A DNA stretch of 13,601 nucleotides, from the NCBI GenBank assembly GCA_965651815.1, contig CBFGTJ010000077.1, positions 1 to 13,601 on the forward strand. Reading direction: 5' to 3'. The position numbers and the translations under genes were made by a program. Positions 1 to 7,123 of this stretch are shown here, in pieces. The DNA comes from CBFGTJ01 sp965651815. Lineage in GTDB: Bacteria > Actinomycetota > Acidimicrobiia > Acidimicrobiales > Microtrichaceae. The notes below the pieces were generated by a model. It was not told the origin of the DNA. It searched no databases and saw only the letters and a program-made list of their open reading frames with translations. Every line of letters begins with the position of its first letter. Position 1 is the first letter of the stretch.

Positions 1-391
1 CGACGAGCTGCGCGACCGGATCGCCGAGCGGTACCGGCAGCAGCTCGACGCCGGCTTCCTCGACGAGGTCCGCGAGCTGGCGGTCCGTCCAGCCCCGCTG
101 TCGCGCACGGCGTCGCAGGCGCTCGGCTACCGGGAGCTGCTCGGCCACCTCCAGGGGCGGGCGACCCTCGAGGACGCACTGGAGGAGGCCGTGGCACGCA
201 CCCGCCGGTTCGCCGTCCGGCAGATCCGCTGGTTCCGCCGGGACCCCCGGATCCGCTGGTTCGAGCACCACGGGGACCCGGCGGAGACCGCCGCCCGCAT
301 CGACGCCGAGTGGTCCGAACGCGTGGCGGCTCGGCAGGGCTCGACCGCTACCGTGGCCGGCGAGGCCCCGCGACGCGGCGGGGCACCGTGA
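1..391 (+). CDS. miaA: tRNA dimethylallyltransferase, C-terminal fragment (5' end outside window)
   Basis: MiaA transfers a dimethylallyl group to N6 of A37 in tRNAs that read codons starting with U. Only about the last 129 codons are present; the first full codon is at position 2 and the stop is at 389-391. The N-terminal P-loop lies outside the window. What remains matches the family's C-terminal half: a GFLDEV segment, then TASQALGYREL, then the basic signature RRFAVRQIRWFRRDPRIRWF near the end, which in the family contacts tRNA. After this signature there is a poorly conserved tail of about 40 residues. The gene lies 13 nt before dapF in the same direction; miaA-dapF-hflX is a recurrent actinobacterial order, so co-transcription is likely. 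The motifs make the identity very secure. Confidence 0.94.
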   Translation, partial: DELRDRIAERYRQQLDAGFLDEVRELAVRPAPLSRTASQALGYRELLGHLQGRATLEDALEEAVARTRRFAVRQIRWFRRDPRIRWFEHHGDPAETAARIDAEWSERVAARQGSTATVAGEAPRRGGAP

Positions 392-404
392 CCCCTGGAC
401 CCAC

Positions 405-1202
405 GTGCGCAGACTGACCAAGCACCACGGACTCGGCAACGACTTCCTCGTCGCGCTCGAGGCGCACAACCCCGGCATCGTGCCGGACCCCGACTTCGCG
501 CGCCGCGTCTGCGACCGCCGCCGCGGCGTCGGCGCGGACGGGCTGATCCTCGGCCTCGGACCCGCCCGCGACGAGGACGACGTGTGCATGGTGCTGCTCA
601 ACTCCGACGGCTCCGAGGCGGAGATCTCCGGCAACGGCATCCGCTGCCTCGCCCAGGCGGTGCTGCGCGACGCCGGGCGCGACGAGGGCGACCTGCGCAT
701 CGAGACGCCCCGGGGGGTGCGCACCGTGCACACGGTGCGGGGCGACGCGGACGGGGAGATGTGGATCCGGGTCGGCATGGGCGAGGTCGGCCCCGGCCCC
801 GAGCCCGGGCCGCGGACCCGTGAGTACCCGGCGCAGCGGCACGTGACCCTCGACGTCGGCAACCCGCACCTGGTGCTGCTCGTCGACGACCCGGCCTCGG
901 TCGACCTCGGCGTCGACGGGCCACGCCTCGAGTCGGAGTACCCGGAGGGCATCAACGTGCACGCGATCCGGGTCACCGACCGTGCGTCGATCGAGCTGCG
1001 CGTCTGGGAGCGCGGCGCCGGGATCACCGAGGCGTGCGGATCGGGCGCGGTCGCGGCCGTGGCCGCCGCGCACGGGTGGGGGCTCGTCGACGAGCGGGTA
1101 GGTGTCGCCATGCCGGGCGGCGAGGCGACCGTGGAGCTCGACGGCGACGAGGCGCTCCTCACCGGTCCCACGGTCTTCGTCGCGGAGGTGAGCGTGCCGT
1201 GA
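405..1202 (+). CDS. dapF: diaminopimelate epimerase
   Basis: DapF interconverts LL- and meso-diaminopimelate without a cofactor, using two cysteines as acid and base. Meso-DAP then goes to peptidoglycan and to lysine. The 265-aa length is normal for the family. The first catalytic Cys is Cys81 in GNGIRCLAQ; the second is Cys211 in TEACGSGAVAA. Substrate-binding motifs include HGLGNDF (residues 8-14), GNPH (152-155), EGINVHAI (181-188) and WERGAGIT (201-208). The GTG at 405 is chosen because the next residues (RRLTKHHGLGNDF) match the family's N-terminus. No strong ribosome binding site is seen in the 13-nt gap after miaA, so coupling to miaA is likely. The stop overlaps the hflX start by 4 nt (GTGA). 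Confidence 0.97.
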   Translation: MRRLTKHHGLGNDFLVALEAHNPGIVPDPDFARRVCDRRRGVGADGLILGLGPARDEDDVCMVLLNSDGSEAEISGNGIRCLAQAVLRDAGRDEGDLRIETPRGVRTVHTVRGDADGEMWIRVGMGEVGPGPEPGPRTREYPAQRHVTLDVGNPHLVLLVDDPASVDLGVDGPRLESEYPEGINVHAIRVTDRASIELRVWERGAGITEACGSGAVAAVAAAHGWGLVDERVGVAMPGGEATVELDGDEALLTGPTVFVAEVSVP

Positions 1203-2710
1203 GCGACCCGACGGGCGAGGACCACATCGAGGAACCCACCGACGAGGAGCTGCACGATGCCGCACGGCCGCAGGAGCCCGAGCCGGAGGACCGCGAGTCG
1301 GAGGAGACCCACCGAGGCGGCTTCGGCGAGTTCGGCGGCGAGACGAGCTCGTTCATCGAGCGCTCCTTCCGCGAGCGGATCATCCTCGTGGGCGTCAGCT
1401 TCCCGCCGCACGACCTGGACGCGGTCGACGCGTCGCTCGACGAGCTCGCGCAGCTGGTCGACACCGCCGGCGCCGATGTCGTCGGCCGGATCGTGCAGCG
1501 CCGCGACACCCCCGACCCGGCGACGTACGTCGGGTCGGGCAAGGTCGCGGAGATCCGCCAGCTCGCCGAGGCGACCGACTGCGACACCGTCGTGTTCGAC
1601 GACGAGCTGACCCCCGCCCAGCAGTTCAACCTCGAGAAGGCGCTCGGGCGGACCGCCATCGACCGCACGGCGGTCATCCTCGACATCTTCGCCCAGAACG
1701 CGCACAGCCAGGAGGGCAAGGCCCAGGTGCAGCTGGCGCTGTTCCGGTACCGCCTGCCCCGGCTGCGTGGCAAGGGCCGCGCGCTGTCGCAGCAGGCGGG
1801 CGGCGTCGGCACCCGGCGTGGCCCCGGCGAGACCCAGCTCGAGATCGACCGGCGCCGCATCACCCGGCTGATCCACAAGCTCGAGGCGGAGCTGCGGCAG
1901 ATCAAGCGGGTGCGGGACACCCAGCGCAAGGCCCGCCGACGCTCCCGGCTGCGGCACGTCGTCATCGTCGGCTACACCAACGCCGGCAAGTCGACGCTGC
2001 TCAACCGGCTCACCGACGCCGGCGTGCTCGTCGAGGACCGGCTGTTCGCGACGCTGGACGCCACCACGCGCCGCCTGCAGCTGCCCGGCGGTGAGTCGGT
2101 GCTGCTCACCGACACGGTCGGGTTCGTGCGCAAGCTGCCGCACCAGCTCGTGGAGGCGTTCGCCTCCACCCTCGAGGTGGTCACCGAGGGCGACCTCCTC
2201 GTGCACGTCGTCGACGCCGCCGGGCCGGATCCGGACGGCAGCATCGACGCGGTCCGCGAGGTCGTGCGCGAGATCGGCGGCGAGGACGTGCCCGAGCTGC
2301 TCGTGTTCAACAAGGCGGACCTCGACCCCGACGCCGCGGCGCGCCTCGTCGCCGCACACCCCGGCTCGCTCGCCATCTCGGCCGAGACCGGCGAGGGCGT
2401 CGACGAGCTGCTGCTCCGCATCGGCGACCGACTCCGCTCCCTCGTGCCCGCTCGGACCTACTTCGTGCCCTACGACCGCGGCGACGTCATCGCGGCCATG
2501 CACCGCTCGGGCGAGGTGCTGAGCGAGACCGCCGAGGAGCACGGCGTCCGGCTGTCGGTGCGGCTGGACGAGAGCGACGCCGGACGCTTCGAGGAGCTCC
2601 GCGCGGAGCCCATCCCGGTCCCCGCCGGCGCTGCGGGCAGCCCCGGGCGGTCCGAGGAGCGCCCCGGGGCCGCGGCCGACCCCGACGACCGCTCGTCCGC
2701 AGCCGGATGA
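1199..2710 (+). CDS. hflX: ribosome-associated GTPase HflX
   Basis: HflX is a translational GTPase that binds 50S/70S ribosomes and rescues or splits stalled ones under stress. The product from GTG 1199 is 503 aa. The N-terminal HflX domain ends in the glycine-rich linker GGVGTRRGPGETQLEIDRRR. The G domain shows the P-loop GYTNAGKS (258-265), G3 DTVGF (305-309), G4 NKAD (371-374) and G5 SAETGEG. A larger reading frame is open upstream to 1034, but that part lies in dapF and is an arginine-rich out-of-frame translation. GTG 1199 has GGAGG at 1184-1188 and overlaps the dapF stop by 4 nt, so it is the probable start. The last ~30 residues are a low-complexity Pro/Ala/Gly/Asp tail that is not part of the conserved family. 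The 3' end overlaps dapC by ATGA. Confidence 0.95.
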   Translation: MSDPTGEDHIEEPTDEELHDAARPQEPEPEDRESEETHRGGFGEFGGETSSFIERSFRERIILVGVSFPPHDLDAVDASLDELAQLVDTAGADVVGRIVQRRDTPDPATYVGSGKVAEIRQLAEATDCDTVVFDDELTPAQQFNLEKALGRTAIDRTAVILDIFAQNAHSQEGKAQVQLALFRYRLPRLRGKGRALSQQAGGVGTRRGPGETQLEIDRRRITRLIHKLEAELRQIKRVRDTQRKARRRSRLRHVVIVGYTNAGKSTLLNRLTDAGVLVEDRLFATLDATTRRLQLPGGESVLLTDTVGFVRKLPHQLVEAFASTLEVVTEGDLLVHVVDAAGPDPDGSIDAVREVVREIGGEDVPELLVFNKADLDPDAAARLVAAHPGSLAISAETGEGVDELLLRIGDRLRSLVPARTYFVPYDRGDVIAAMHRSGEVLSETAEEHGVRLSVRLDESDAGRFEELRAEPIPVPAGAAGSPGRSEERPGAAADPDDRSSAAG

Positions 2711-3840
2711 CCGCCGCCGGCTTCGTGCCCCCTCCGTACCCCTACGACCGGTTGGTGCCGGTGCGCGAGGTCGCGGCGCGCCACGACGGCGGCGCGATCG
2801 ACCTGTCGATCGGCACCCCGTGCGACGACCCACCGCCGGCGGTCGTCGAGGCGCTGTGCACCTCCGGATCGGAGCGTGGCTACCCGCCGTCGATCGGCAC
2901 CACGGCGTTGCGGAGCGCGATCCGCGGCTGGCTGCACGACCGGTTCGGCGTCGAGCTCGACGAGCACCACGTCGCCGCCTGCGTGGGCACCAAGGAGCTC
3001 GTCGCCGGCATGCCGCACCTGCTGCGCCTGCGCGACCCGTCCCGCGACACGGTCCTCTACCCAGCGGTCAGCTACCCGTCCTACGCCATGGGTGCCCAGC
3101 TCGCCGGCTGCCGTGCCGTGCCGGTCCCCGTCGACGAGCACTGGCGCCTCGACCTCACCGCGATCGACGAGGACGACGCCCGGCGGGCGCTGTGCCTGTG
3201 GGTGAACTCGCCGGCCAACCCCACCGGCGCGGTCGACGACCTCCTCGCGGCCGCCGCATGGGGCCGTGAGCGGGGCGTGCCGGTGCTCTCGGACGAGTGC
3301 TACGCCGAGTTCACCTGGACCGGCGAGCCGCGGGGGAGCCACGGACTGCCGGGTCGGACGATCCTCGAGGCGGGCACCGAGGGGGTGCTCGCCGTGCACT
3401 CGCTGTCGAAGCGCTCGAACCTCGCCGGGGTCCGCGTCGGGTTCTACGCGGGGGACGCGTCGCTCGTGGACTACCTGTCGGAGGTGCGCAAGCACGCCGG
3501 GTTGATGGTGCCCGGACCCGCGCAGGCGGCGGCGGTCGCCGCGCTGGGCGACCAGGCGCACGTGGTGGCGCAGCGGGAGCGCTACCGGAGCCGCCTGGAG
3601 CGCCTCAGCTCCCTGTTCGGGGCGATGGGCCTGGACGCACCGCTGCCCGAGGGAGGGTTCTACCTGTGGATCGCCGCGCCGGGCGGTGACGCGTGGGCGC
3701 TGACCGAGCGGCTCGCCCGGGAGCTCGGCGTCGTGGTCAGCCCCGGCGAGTTCTACGGCGACGCGGCGACCGGGCACGTGCGGGTCGCGGTCGTGCAACC
3801 GGACGAGCGCATCGAGCTGATCGTGCGCCGGGCCGGCTGA
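2707..3840 (+). CDS. dapC: N-succinyldiaminopimelate aminotransferase (DapC type)
   Basis: This is a fold-type I, class I/II PLP aminotransferase of 377 aa. DapC transaminates N-succinyl-2-amino-6-ketopimelate with glutamate, the step between DapD and DapE. Visible motifs are LSIGTP near the N-terminus, GYPPSIGTTALR, the NSPANPTGA loop (Asn and Pro contact PLP/substrate), SDECYAEF (the Asp that binds the pyridine nitrogen and the Tyr that binds the PLP oxygen) and the Schiff-base lysine Lys235 in HSLSKRSNLAGVRVGF. The C-terminal Arg expected to bind substrate carboxylate is probably in GHVRVAVV. The start ATG overlaps the hflX stop (ATGA) with no clear ribosome binding site, suggesting translational coupling. 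Aminotransferase specificity is hard to call from sequence alone; its place beside dapF, dapE and dapD makes DapC the best assignment. Confidence 0.9.
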   Translation: MTAAGFVPPPYPYDRLVPVREVAARHDGGAIDLSIGTPCDDPPPAVVEALCTSGSERGYPPSIGTTALRSAIRGWLHDRFGVELDEHHVAACVGTKELVAGMPHLLRLRDPSRDTVLYPAVSYPSYAMGAQLAGCRAVPVPVDEHWRLDLTAIDEDDARRALCLWVNSPANPTGAVDDLLAAAAWGRERGVPVLSDECYAEFTWTGEPRGSHGLPGRTILEAGTEGVLAVHSLSKRSNLAGVRVGFYAGDASLVDYLSEVRKHAGLMVPGPAQAAAVAALGDQAHVVAQRERYRSRLERLSSLFGAMGLDAPLPEGGFYLWIAAPGGDAWALTERLARELGVVVSPGEFYGDAATGHVRVAVVQPDERIELIVRRAG

Positions 3841-3869
3841 TCATCCGCCGGGGCGCTCGGGCGGTCCGA

Positions 3870-3875
3870 CATACT
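3870..3875 (+). promoter_or_regulatory. weak candidate -10 element upstream of the membrane-protein gene
   Basis: CATACT in the 84-nt gap after dapC matches TATAAT at 4 of 6 positions. No convincing -35 element is seen. It would give the membrane protein and dapE a transcript separate from the dapF-hflX-dapC run. The downstream ribosome binding site GGAAGG at 3912-3917 lies 7 nt before ATG 3925. Confidence 0.3.
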
Positions 3876-3885
3876 GGCGGGATCT

Positions 3886-3902
3886 CCGGCGCCCCGCGCC
3901 GG
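3886..3902 (+). repeat. inverted repeat / hairpin between dapC and the membrane-protein gene
   Basis: CCGGCG and CGCCGG form a perfect 6-bp G+C stem around a 5-nt loop (CCCCG). No run of T follows, so it is not a classical terminator. It could attenuate transcription from dapC or sit in the leader of the next gene. Short G+C hairpins are common by chance in DNA this rich in G+C. Confidence 0.4.
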
Positions 3903-3924
3903 TCGACGCTCGGAAGGACGACTC

Positions 3925-4776
3925 ATGGCGAACGGACCGAAGCCGCCCAAGGGCCTGCTGATCGCGGGCATCGTGCTGCTGGTCATCGGGATCGGCGGCT
4001 GCGGATACGGGTGCACGAGCTTCGTCGGCTTCGTGCGGGACCTCGCGGACGTCGCCGAGGGCCGGTCCACGACGCCGTACGGCCAGACCGCGACGCTGCA
4101 GTCCGACGCCGGCGGCGCGGTGATCCTCACCTCGACCAACACCGCCGAGTGCGAGGTCGTCGACAGCCGAGGCAACACGGTGACGCTACAGGAGCCCTCC
4201 GCCGGCACCTCGGGCACGATCGACACCGACTCGGGCACCTCGCTCGAGTTCCAGTACTTCTTCGACACCGACTCCGGCGTCACCTACGAGGTCACCTGCT
4301 CCGACGGCTTCGACGGGGGCAGCGGCGAGTTCGTCGTCGTCGGCTTCGACGTCGGCAAGATCGTCGGCGGCGCGATCGGCGTGCTCGCCGGCGGTGTCCT
4401 CGTCCTCATCGGCGTGATCCTGCTGATCGTCGGCCTCGTGCAGCGCTCGCGCTGGAAGAAGCGCAACGGGCCCACGGCCGGCCCCGGCGGCTACTCGCCC
4501 CCGGCACCCGGTGGGTACGGCCAGCCCGGCGGGTACGGCCAGCCCGGTGGATACGGCCAGCCCGGCTCGTTCGGCCAGCCGGGAGCCCCGACCGCGCCGC
4601 CACCGGGCCAGGGCTTCCCCGGTCAGGCACCGCCGCCCGGCGGCACGCCCGGTCCCTCGGGACCGCCGCCCACGCCACCCCCCGCCGGCCCGTCGACGCC
4701 GCCCCCGCCGCCCGGGGGCCCGCCGACGCCGCCCCCGCCTCCGCCGCCCCCACCGGGCGCGCCGCCGCAGTCCTGA
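3925..4776 (+). CDS. unknown two-TM membrane protein with GGYGQP-repeat and polyproline tail
   Basis: I do not recognise a named family. The 283-aa product has a short basic N-terminus and a first membrane segment at about residues 11-33. A polar, acidic domain follows at about 35-145, with two cysteines (76 and 125) that could form a disulfide outside the membrane. A second, glycine-rich membrane segment lies at about 147-171, then the positive stop RSRWKKR (174-180). The rest (181-283) is disordered: GGYGQP repeats, then a polyproline stretch. By the positive-inside rule the tail is cytoplasmic. ATG 3925 has GGAAGG at 3912-3917. The stop is 2 nt before the dapE start, so translation is coupled. 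Similar proline/glycine-tailed membrane proteins are common in actinobacteria, but this gives no function. A link to envelope growth is only an inference from the dap neighbours. Confidence 0.85.
   Translation: MANGPKPPKGLLIAGIVLLVIGIGGCGYGCTSFVGFVRDLADVAEGRSTTPYGQTATLQSDAGGAVILTSTNTAECEVVDSRGNTVTLQEPSAGTSGTIDTDSGTSLEFQYFFDTDSGVTYEVTCSDGFDGGSGEFVVVGFDVGKIVGGAIGVLAGGVLVLIGVILLIVGLVQRSRWKKRNGPTAGPGGYSPPAPGGYGQPGGYGQPGGYGQPGSFGQPGAPTAPPPGQGFPGQAPPPGGTPGPSGPPPTPPPAGPSTPPPPPGGPPTPPPPPPPPPGAPPQS
4510..4581 (+). repeat. four 18-bp tandem repeat units encoding GGYGQP-type hexapeptides
   Basis: Units start at 4510, 4528, 4546 and 4564. The first three encode GGYGQP and the fourth is a degenerate GSFGQP. 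They begin at residue 196 of the unknown membrane protein. Near identity at the DNA level suggests recent duplication or slippage, so copy number may vary between strains. Confidence 0.85.
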
Positions 4777-4778
4777 GC

Positions 4779-5861
4779 GTGGAGCTGCCGGACCTGCTCG
4801 CGCGCACCGCCGAGCTGGTCTCGATCCCGTCGGAGAGCTTCTCGGAGGGGCCGATCACCGACCTGATCGAGGCCGAGCTGCGCGCGCTGCCGCACCTCAC
4901 CGTCGATCGCGTCGGCGACAACCTGGTCGCCCGCACGACCCTCGGCCGACCCGTGCGCGTCGTGCTGGCCGGGCACACCGACACCGTGCCGGCCGACGGC
5001 AACGCGACCCCGCGCATCGAGGGCGACGTGCTGTGGGGCGTGGGGGCCACCGACATGAAGTCCGGGCTGGCGGTGATGCTCGAGCTCGCGGCCCGGCACC
5101 CCGAACCCGCGGTGGACGTGACCTACGTGTTCTACGCACGCGAGGAGGTCGCCGCGGTGCACAGCGGGCTGGGCGAGCTCTTCGCCGAGCGACCCGACCT
5201 GCTCGCGGGGGACGTCGCCATCCTCGGGGAGCCGACCGACGGCGACATCGAGGCCGGGTGCCAGGGGACGCTGCGCTTCCGGGTCGTGCTCCACGGTGCC
5301 CGCGCCCACACGGCGAGGGCCTGGATGGGCCGCAACGCGGTGCACCGCCTCGGCGGCCTGCTGCGGGTGCTCGAGGAGTACGTGCCGCGCCAGCCAGAGC
5401 TGCTCGGCTGCCGCTACCACGAGGCGCTCCAGGCGGTGCGGGTCGAGGGGGGAGTGGCGGGCAACGTCGTGCCCGACCGCGCCGTGGTCGAGATCGGGCA
5501 CCGCTTCGCGCCGGACCGCACCGCCGAGGAGGCCGAGGAGCACGTGCGCTCGTTGCTCGCTCCCGTGCTCGAGGAGGGCGACGAGGTCGAGGTCGTGGAC
5601 CGGTCACCGGCGGCGCCGCCGGCGGTCGACCACCCGGTGATCGCGACCTTGATCGAGCGCCACGGCCTCGGGGTGCGCGCCAAGCTGGGCTGGACCGACG
5701 TCGCACGCTTCGTCGAGCACGGCGTGCCGGCGGTGAACCTCGGACCCGGGGACGCGACGCTCGCGCACACCGCACAGGAGCGGGTCGAGCGCTCGAGCAT
5801 CGAGCGGGCCTACGTGGCGCTGGACGACCTGCTCCGCCGGGGACCGGACCGCGCCGGCTGA
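4779..5861 (+). CDS. dapE: succinyl-diaminopimelate desuccinylase
   Basis: DapE is a di-zinc M20-family amidohydrolase that removes succinate from N-succinyl-LL-DAP, giving LL-DAP for DapF. The product from GTG 4779 is 360 aa. Metal and catalytic residues fit the family: His66 and Asp68 in GHTDTVP, the bridging Asp92 in GATDMKSG, the Glu122-Glu123 pair in AREEVAA, Glu151 in GEPTD, and a late His in LAHTAQERV. The dimerisation-domain segment ARAHTARAWMGRNAVHR is typical of actinobacterial DapE. A longer open frame extends upstream to 3693, but it is out-of-frame translation of dapC and the membrane-protein gene. GTG 4779 is the plausible start, 2 nt after the upstream stop and without its own clear ribosome binding site, which implies translational coupling. 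Confidence 0.95.
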   Translation: MELPDLLARTAELVSIPSESFSEGPITDLIEAELRALPHLTVDRVGDNLVARTTLGRPVRVVLAGHTDTVPADGNATPRIEGDVLWGVGATDMKSGLAVMLELAARHPEPAVDVTYVFYAREEVAAVHSGLGELFAERPDLLAGDVAILGEPTDGDIEAGCQGTLRFRVVLHGARAHTARAWMGRNAVHRLGGLLRVLEEYVPRQPELLGCRYHEALQAVRVEGGVAGNVVPDRAVVEIGHRFAPDRTAEEAEEHVRSLLAPVLEEGDEVEVVDRSPAAPPAVDHPVIATLIERHGLGVRAKLGWTDVARFVEHGVPAVNLGPGDATLAHTAQERVERSSIERAYVALDDLLRRGPDRAG

Positions 5862-5866
5862 CCGTC

Positions 5867-5886
5867 GCGCTGCGGGTCCGCGGCGC
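5867..5886 (+). terminator. candidate hairpin terminator after dapE
   Basis: GCGCTGC (5867-5873) pairs with GCGGCGC (5880-5886), including one G-T wobble. An extra G-C pair closes a GGTC tetraloop. It begins 6 nt after the dapE stop and lies upstream of the dapD promoter, which fits an end of the dapE transcript. There is no T tract, so termination is inferred from position and stem strength. Confidence 0.45.
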
Positions 5887-5911
5887 CGTTCCGGGGGCTC
5901 GCGGGCTCCTC

Positions 5912-5943
5912 TACGATCGGCGGGTCCGACGTCCCGACGGAGG
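5912..5943 (+). promoter_or_regulatory. dapD promoter -10 (TACGAT) and ribosome binding site
   Basis: TACGAT at 5912-5917 matches the actinobacterial TAnnnT -10 element. The -35 position, around 5889-5894, is weak. GGAGG at 5939-5943 lies 6 nt before GTG 5950 and decides that start. A transcript beginning near 5924 would have a leader of about 25 nt. Confidence 0.55.
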
Positions 5944-5949
5944 CCCCCT

Positions 5950-7092
5950 GTGAGCACCGACCTTCGCCCCAGCACCCGCGACGAGTTCGTCGCGATGGCC
6001 GATGCCCTGCGCGCCAGGGACGGCTACGTGGAACCCGCCGCGTTCGGCATCGGCGTCGCCACCTTCGCGGAGGCCGACGGGTCCGTGCTGGACACCTGGT
6101 ACGGGGCGGTGAACCTCGACGAGAACCACGGGGCCGCCGCGATCGTCGCGGACGTCGTCGGACACCACGGCGGGGCGGCCACCTACGAGCTGTCGCCCGC
6201 GCACCTCGAGGAGGTCCTCGCACGTTGCGCGCCCGTGCTCGACGACGGCGGCGACCACCCGAACCTCCGGGTGCTGGGCGCGCTCGCCGCAGGCGACCGG
6301 GGGCCGTCGGAGCTGCCCGTGCGCCGCCGCCCGGTGGTGACCTTCATCGGTGCCCTCGACGAGGCACCGGTCGACGCGCACGACGTGTACCTGCGCCTGC
6401 ACCTGCTGTCGACGCGGAAGGTGCAGCCGCACGGCCTCAGCCTGGAGGGGCAGTTCGGGCTGCTCGCGAACGTCGTGTGGACCAGCCTCGGGCCCTGCGA
6501 CGTCCCCTCGTTCGACGCCGTCCGCTCGCGCCTGCGCGCCGCCGGGGTGCAGCTGACCGTGCACGGGGTCGACAAGTTCCCGCGGATGGTCGACTACGTG
6601 ATGCCCACCGGGGTCCGCATCGCGGACGCGGACCGGGTCCGGCTGGGTGCGCACCTGGCCGAGGGCACGACCGTGATGCACGAGGGCTTCGTGAACTTCA
6701 ACGCCGGCACGCTCGGCCCGTCGATGGTCGAGGGGCGGATCTCGGCGGGTGTGGTCGTCGGCCCGAACTCCGACGTCGGAGGGGGCGCGTCGATCATGGG
6801 CACCCTCTCGGGAGGGGGCAAGGAGGTCATCTCGGTCGGGGAGGGCTGCCTGCTCGGCGCGAACGCCGGCATCGGCATCTCCCTCGGCGACCGGTGCATC
6901 GTCGAGGCGGGCCTCTACGTGACCGCGGGGACGATCGTCACGCTGCCCGACGGCACCACCGCGAAGGCCCGCGAGCTGAGCGGCACCCCCGACCTGCTGT
7001 TCCGGCGCCACTCGGTCACGGGGGCGGTGCAGGTCGTGCCGCGGGAAGGCACCTGGTCGGAGGGCCTCAACGCCGCGCTGCACGCGAACTGA
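5950..7092 (+). CDS. dapD: 2,3,4,5-tetrahydropyridine-2,6-dicarboxylate N-succinyltransferase
   Basis: DapD succinylates tetrahydrodipicolinate using succinyl-CoA and commits the pathway to the DapC-DapE branch. The C-terminal half is the left-handed beta-helix of hexapeptide transferases, with the strongly conserved run VDKFPRMVDYV, GAHLAEGTTVMHEGF, SMVEGRIS, GGGASIMGTLSGGG, LLGANAGIGISLGD and VEAGLYVTAG. Glu261 in SMVEGRIS aligns, by its distance from the C-terminus, with the catalytic Glu199 of the M. tuberculosis enzyme as I recall it. The product is 380 aa, about 60 residues longer than that enzyme, and the extra length is in the N-terminal half. The N-terminus starts at GTG 5950 with a good ribosome binding site. 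It closes the succinylase set dapF-dapC-dapE-dapD and converges on lexA. Confidence 0.95.
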   Translation: MSTDLRPSTRDEFVAMADALRARDGYVEPAAFGIGVATFAEADGSVLDTWYGAVNLDENHGAAAIVADVVGHHGGAATYELSPAHLEEVLARCAPVLDDGGDHPNLRVLGALAAGDRGPSELPVRRRPVVTFIGALDEAPVDAHDVYLRLHLLSTRKVQPHGLSLEGQFGLLANVVWTSLGPCDVPSFDAVRSRLRAAGVQLTVHGVDKFPRMVDYVMPTGVRIADADRVRLGAHLAEGTTVMHEGFVNFNAGTLGPSMVEGRISAGVVVGPNSDVGGGASIMGTLSGGGKEVISVGEGCLLGANAGIGISLGDRCIVEAGLYVTAGTIVTLPDGTTAKARELSGTPDLLFRRHSVTGAVQVVPREGTWSEGLNAALHAN

Positions 7093-7104
7093 GCCGGCAC
7101 CGGC

Positions 7105-7123
7105 ACCGGCGGCCCGCGCCGGT
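7105..7123. terminator. shared hairpin between convergent dapD and lexA
   Basis: ACCGGCG (7105-7111) and CGCCGGT (7117-7123) form a perfect 7-bp stem with a GCCCG loop, in the 30-nt gap between the two stop codons. It reads the same on both strands and could end both transcripts. It lacks T tracts. The last base overlaps the lexA stop. Confidence 0.5.

Noticed and set aside
1034..1198. 55-codon upstream extension of hflX
   Set aside because: It lies inside dapF in another frame and is Arg/Gly-rich. GTG 1199 has a good ribosome binding site and overlaps the dapF stop in the usual way.
3693..4778. Upstream extension of the dapE frame to 3693
   Set aside because: This part reads dapC and the membrane-protein gene out of frame and gives Arg/Pro-rich sequence. 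DapE homology begins just after GTG 4779.
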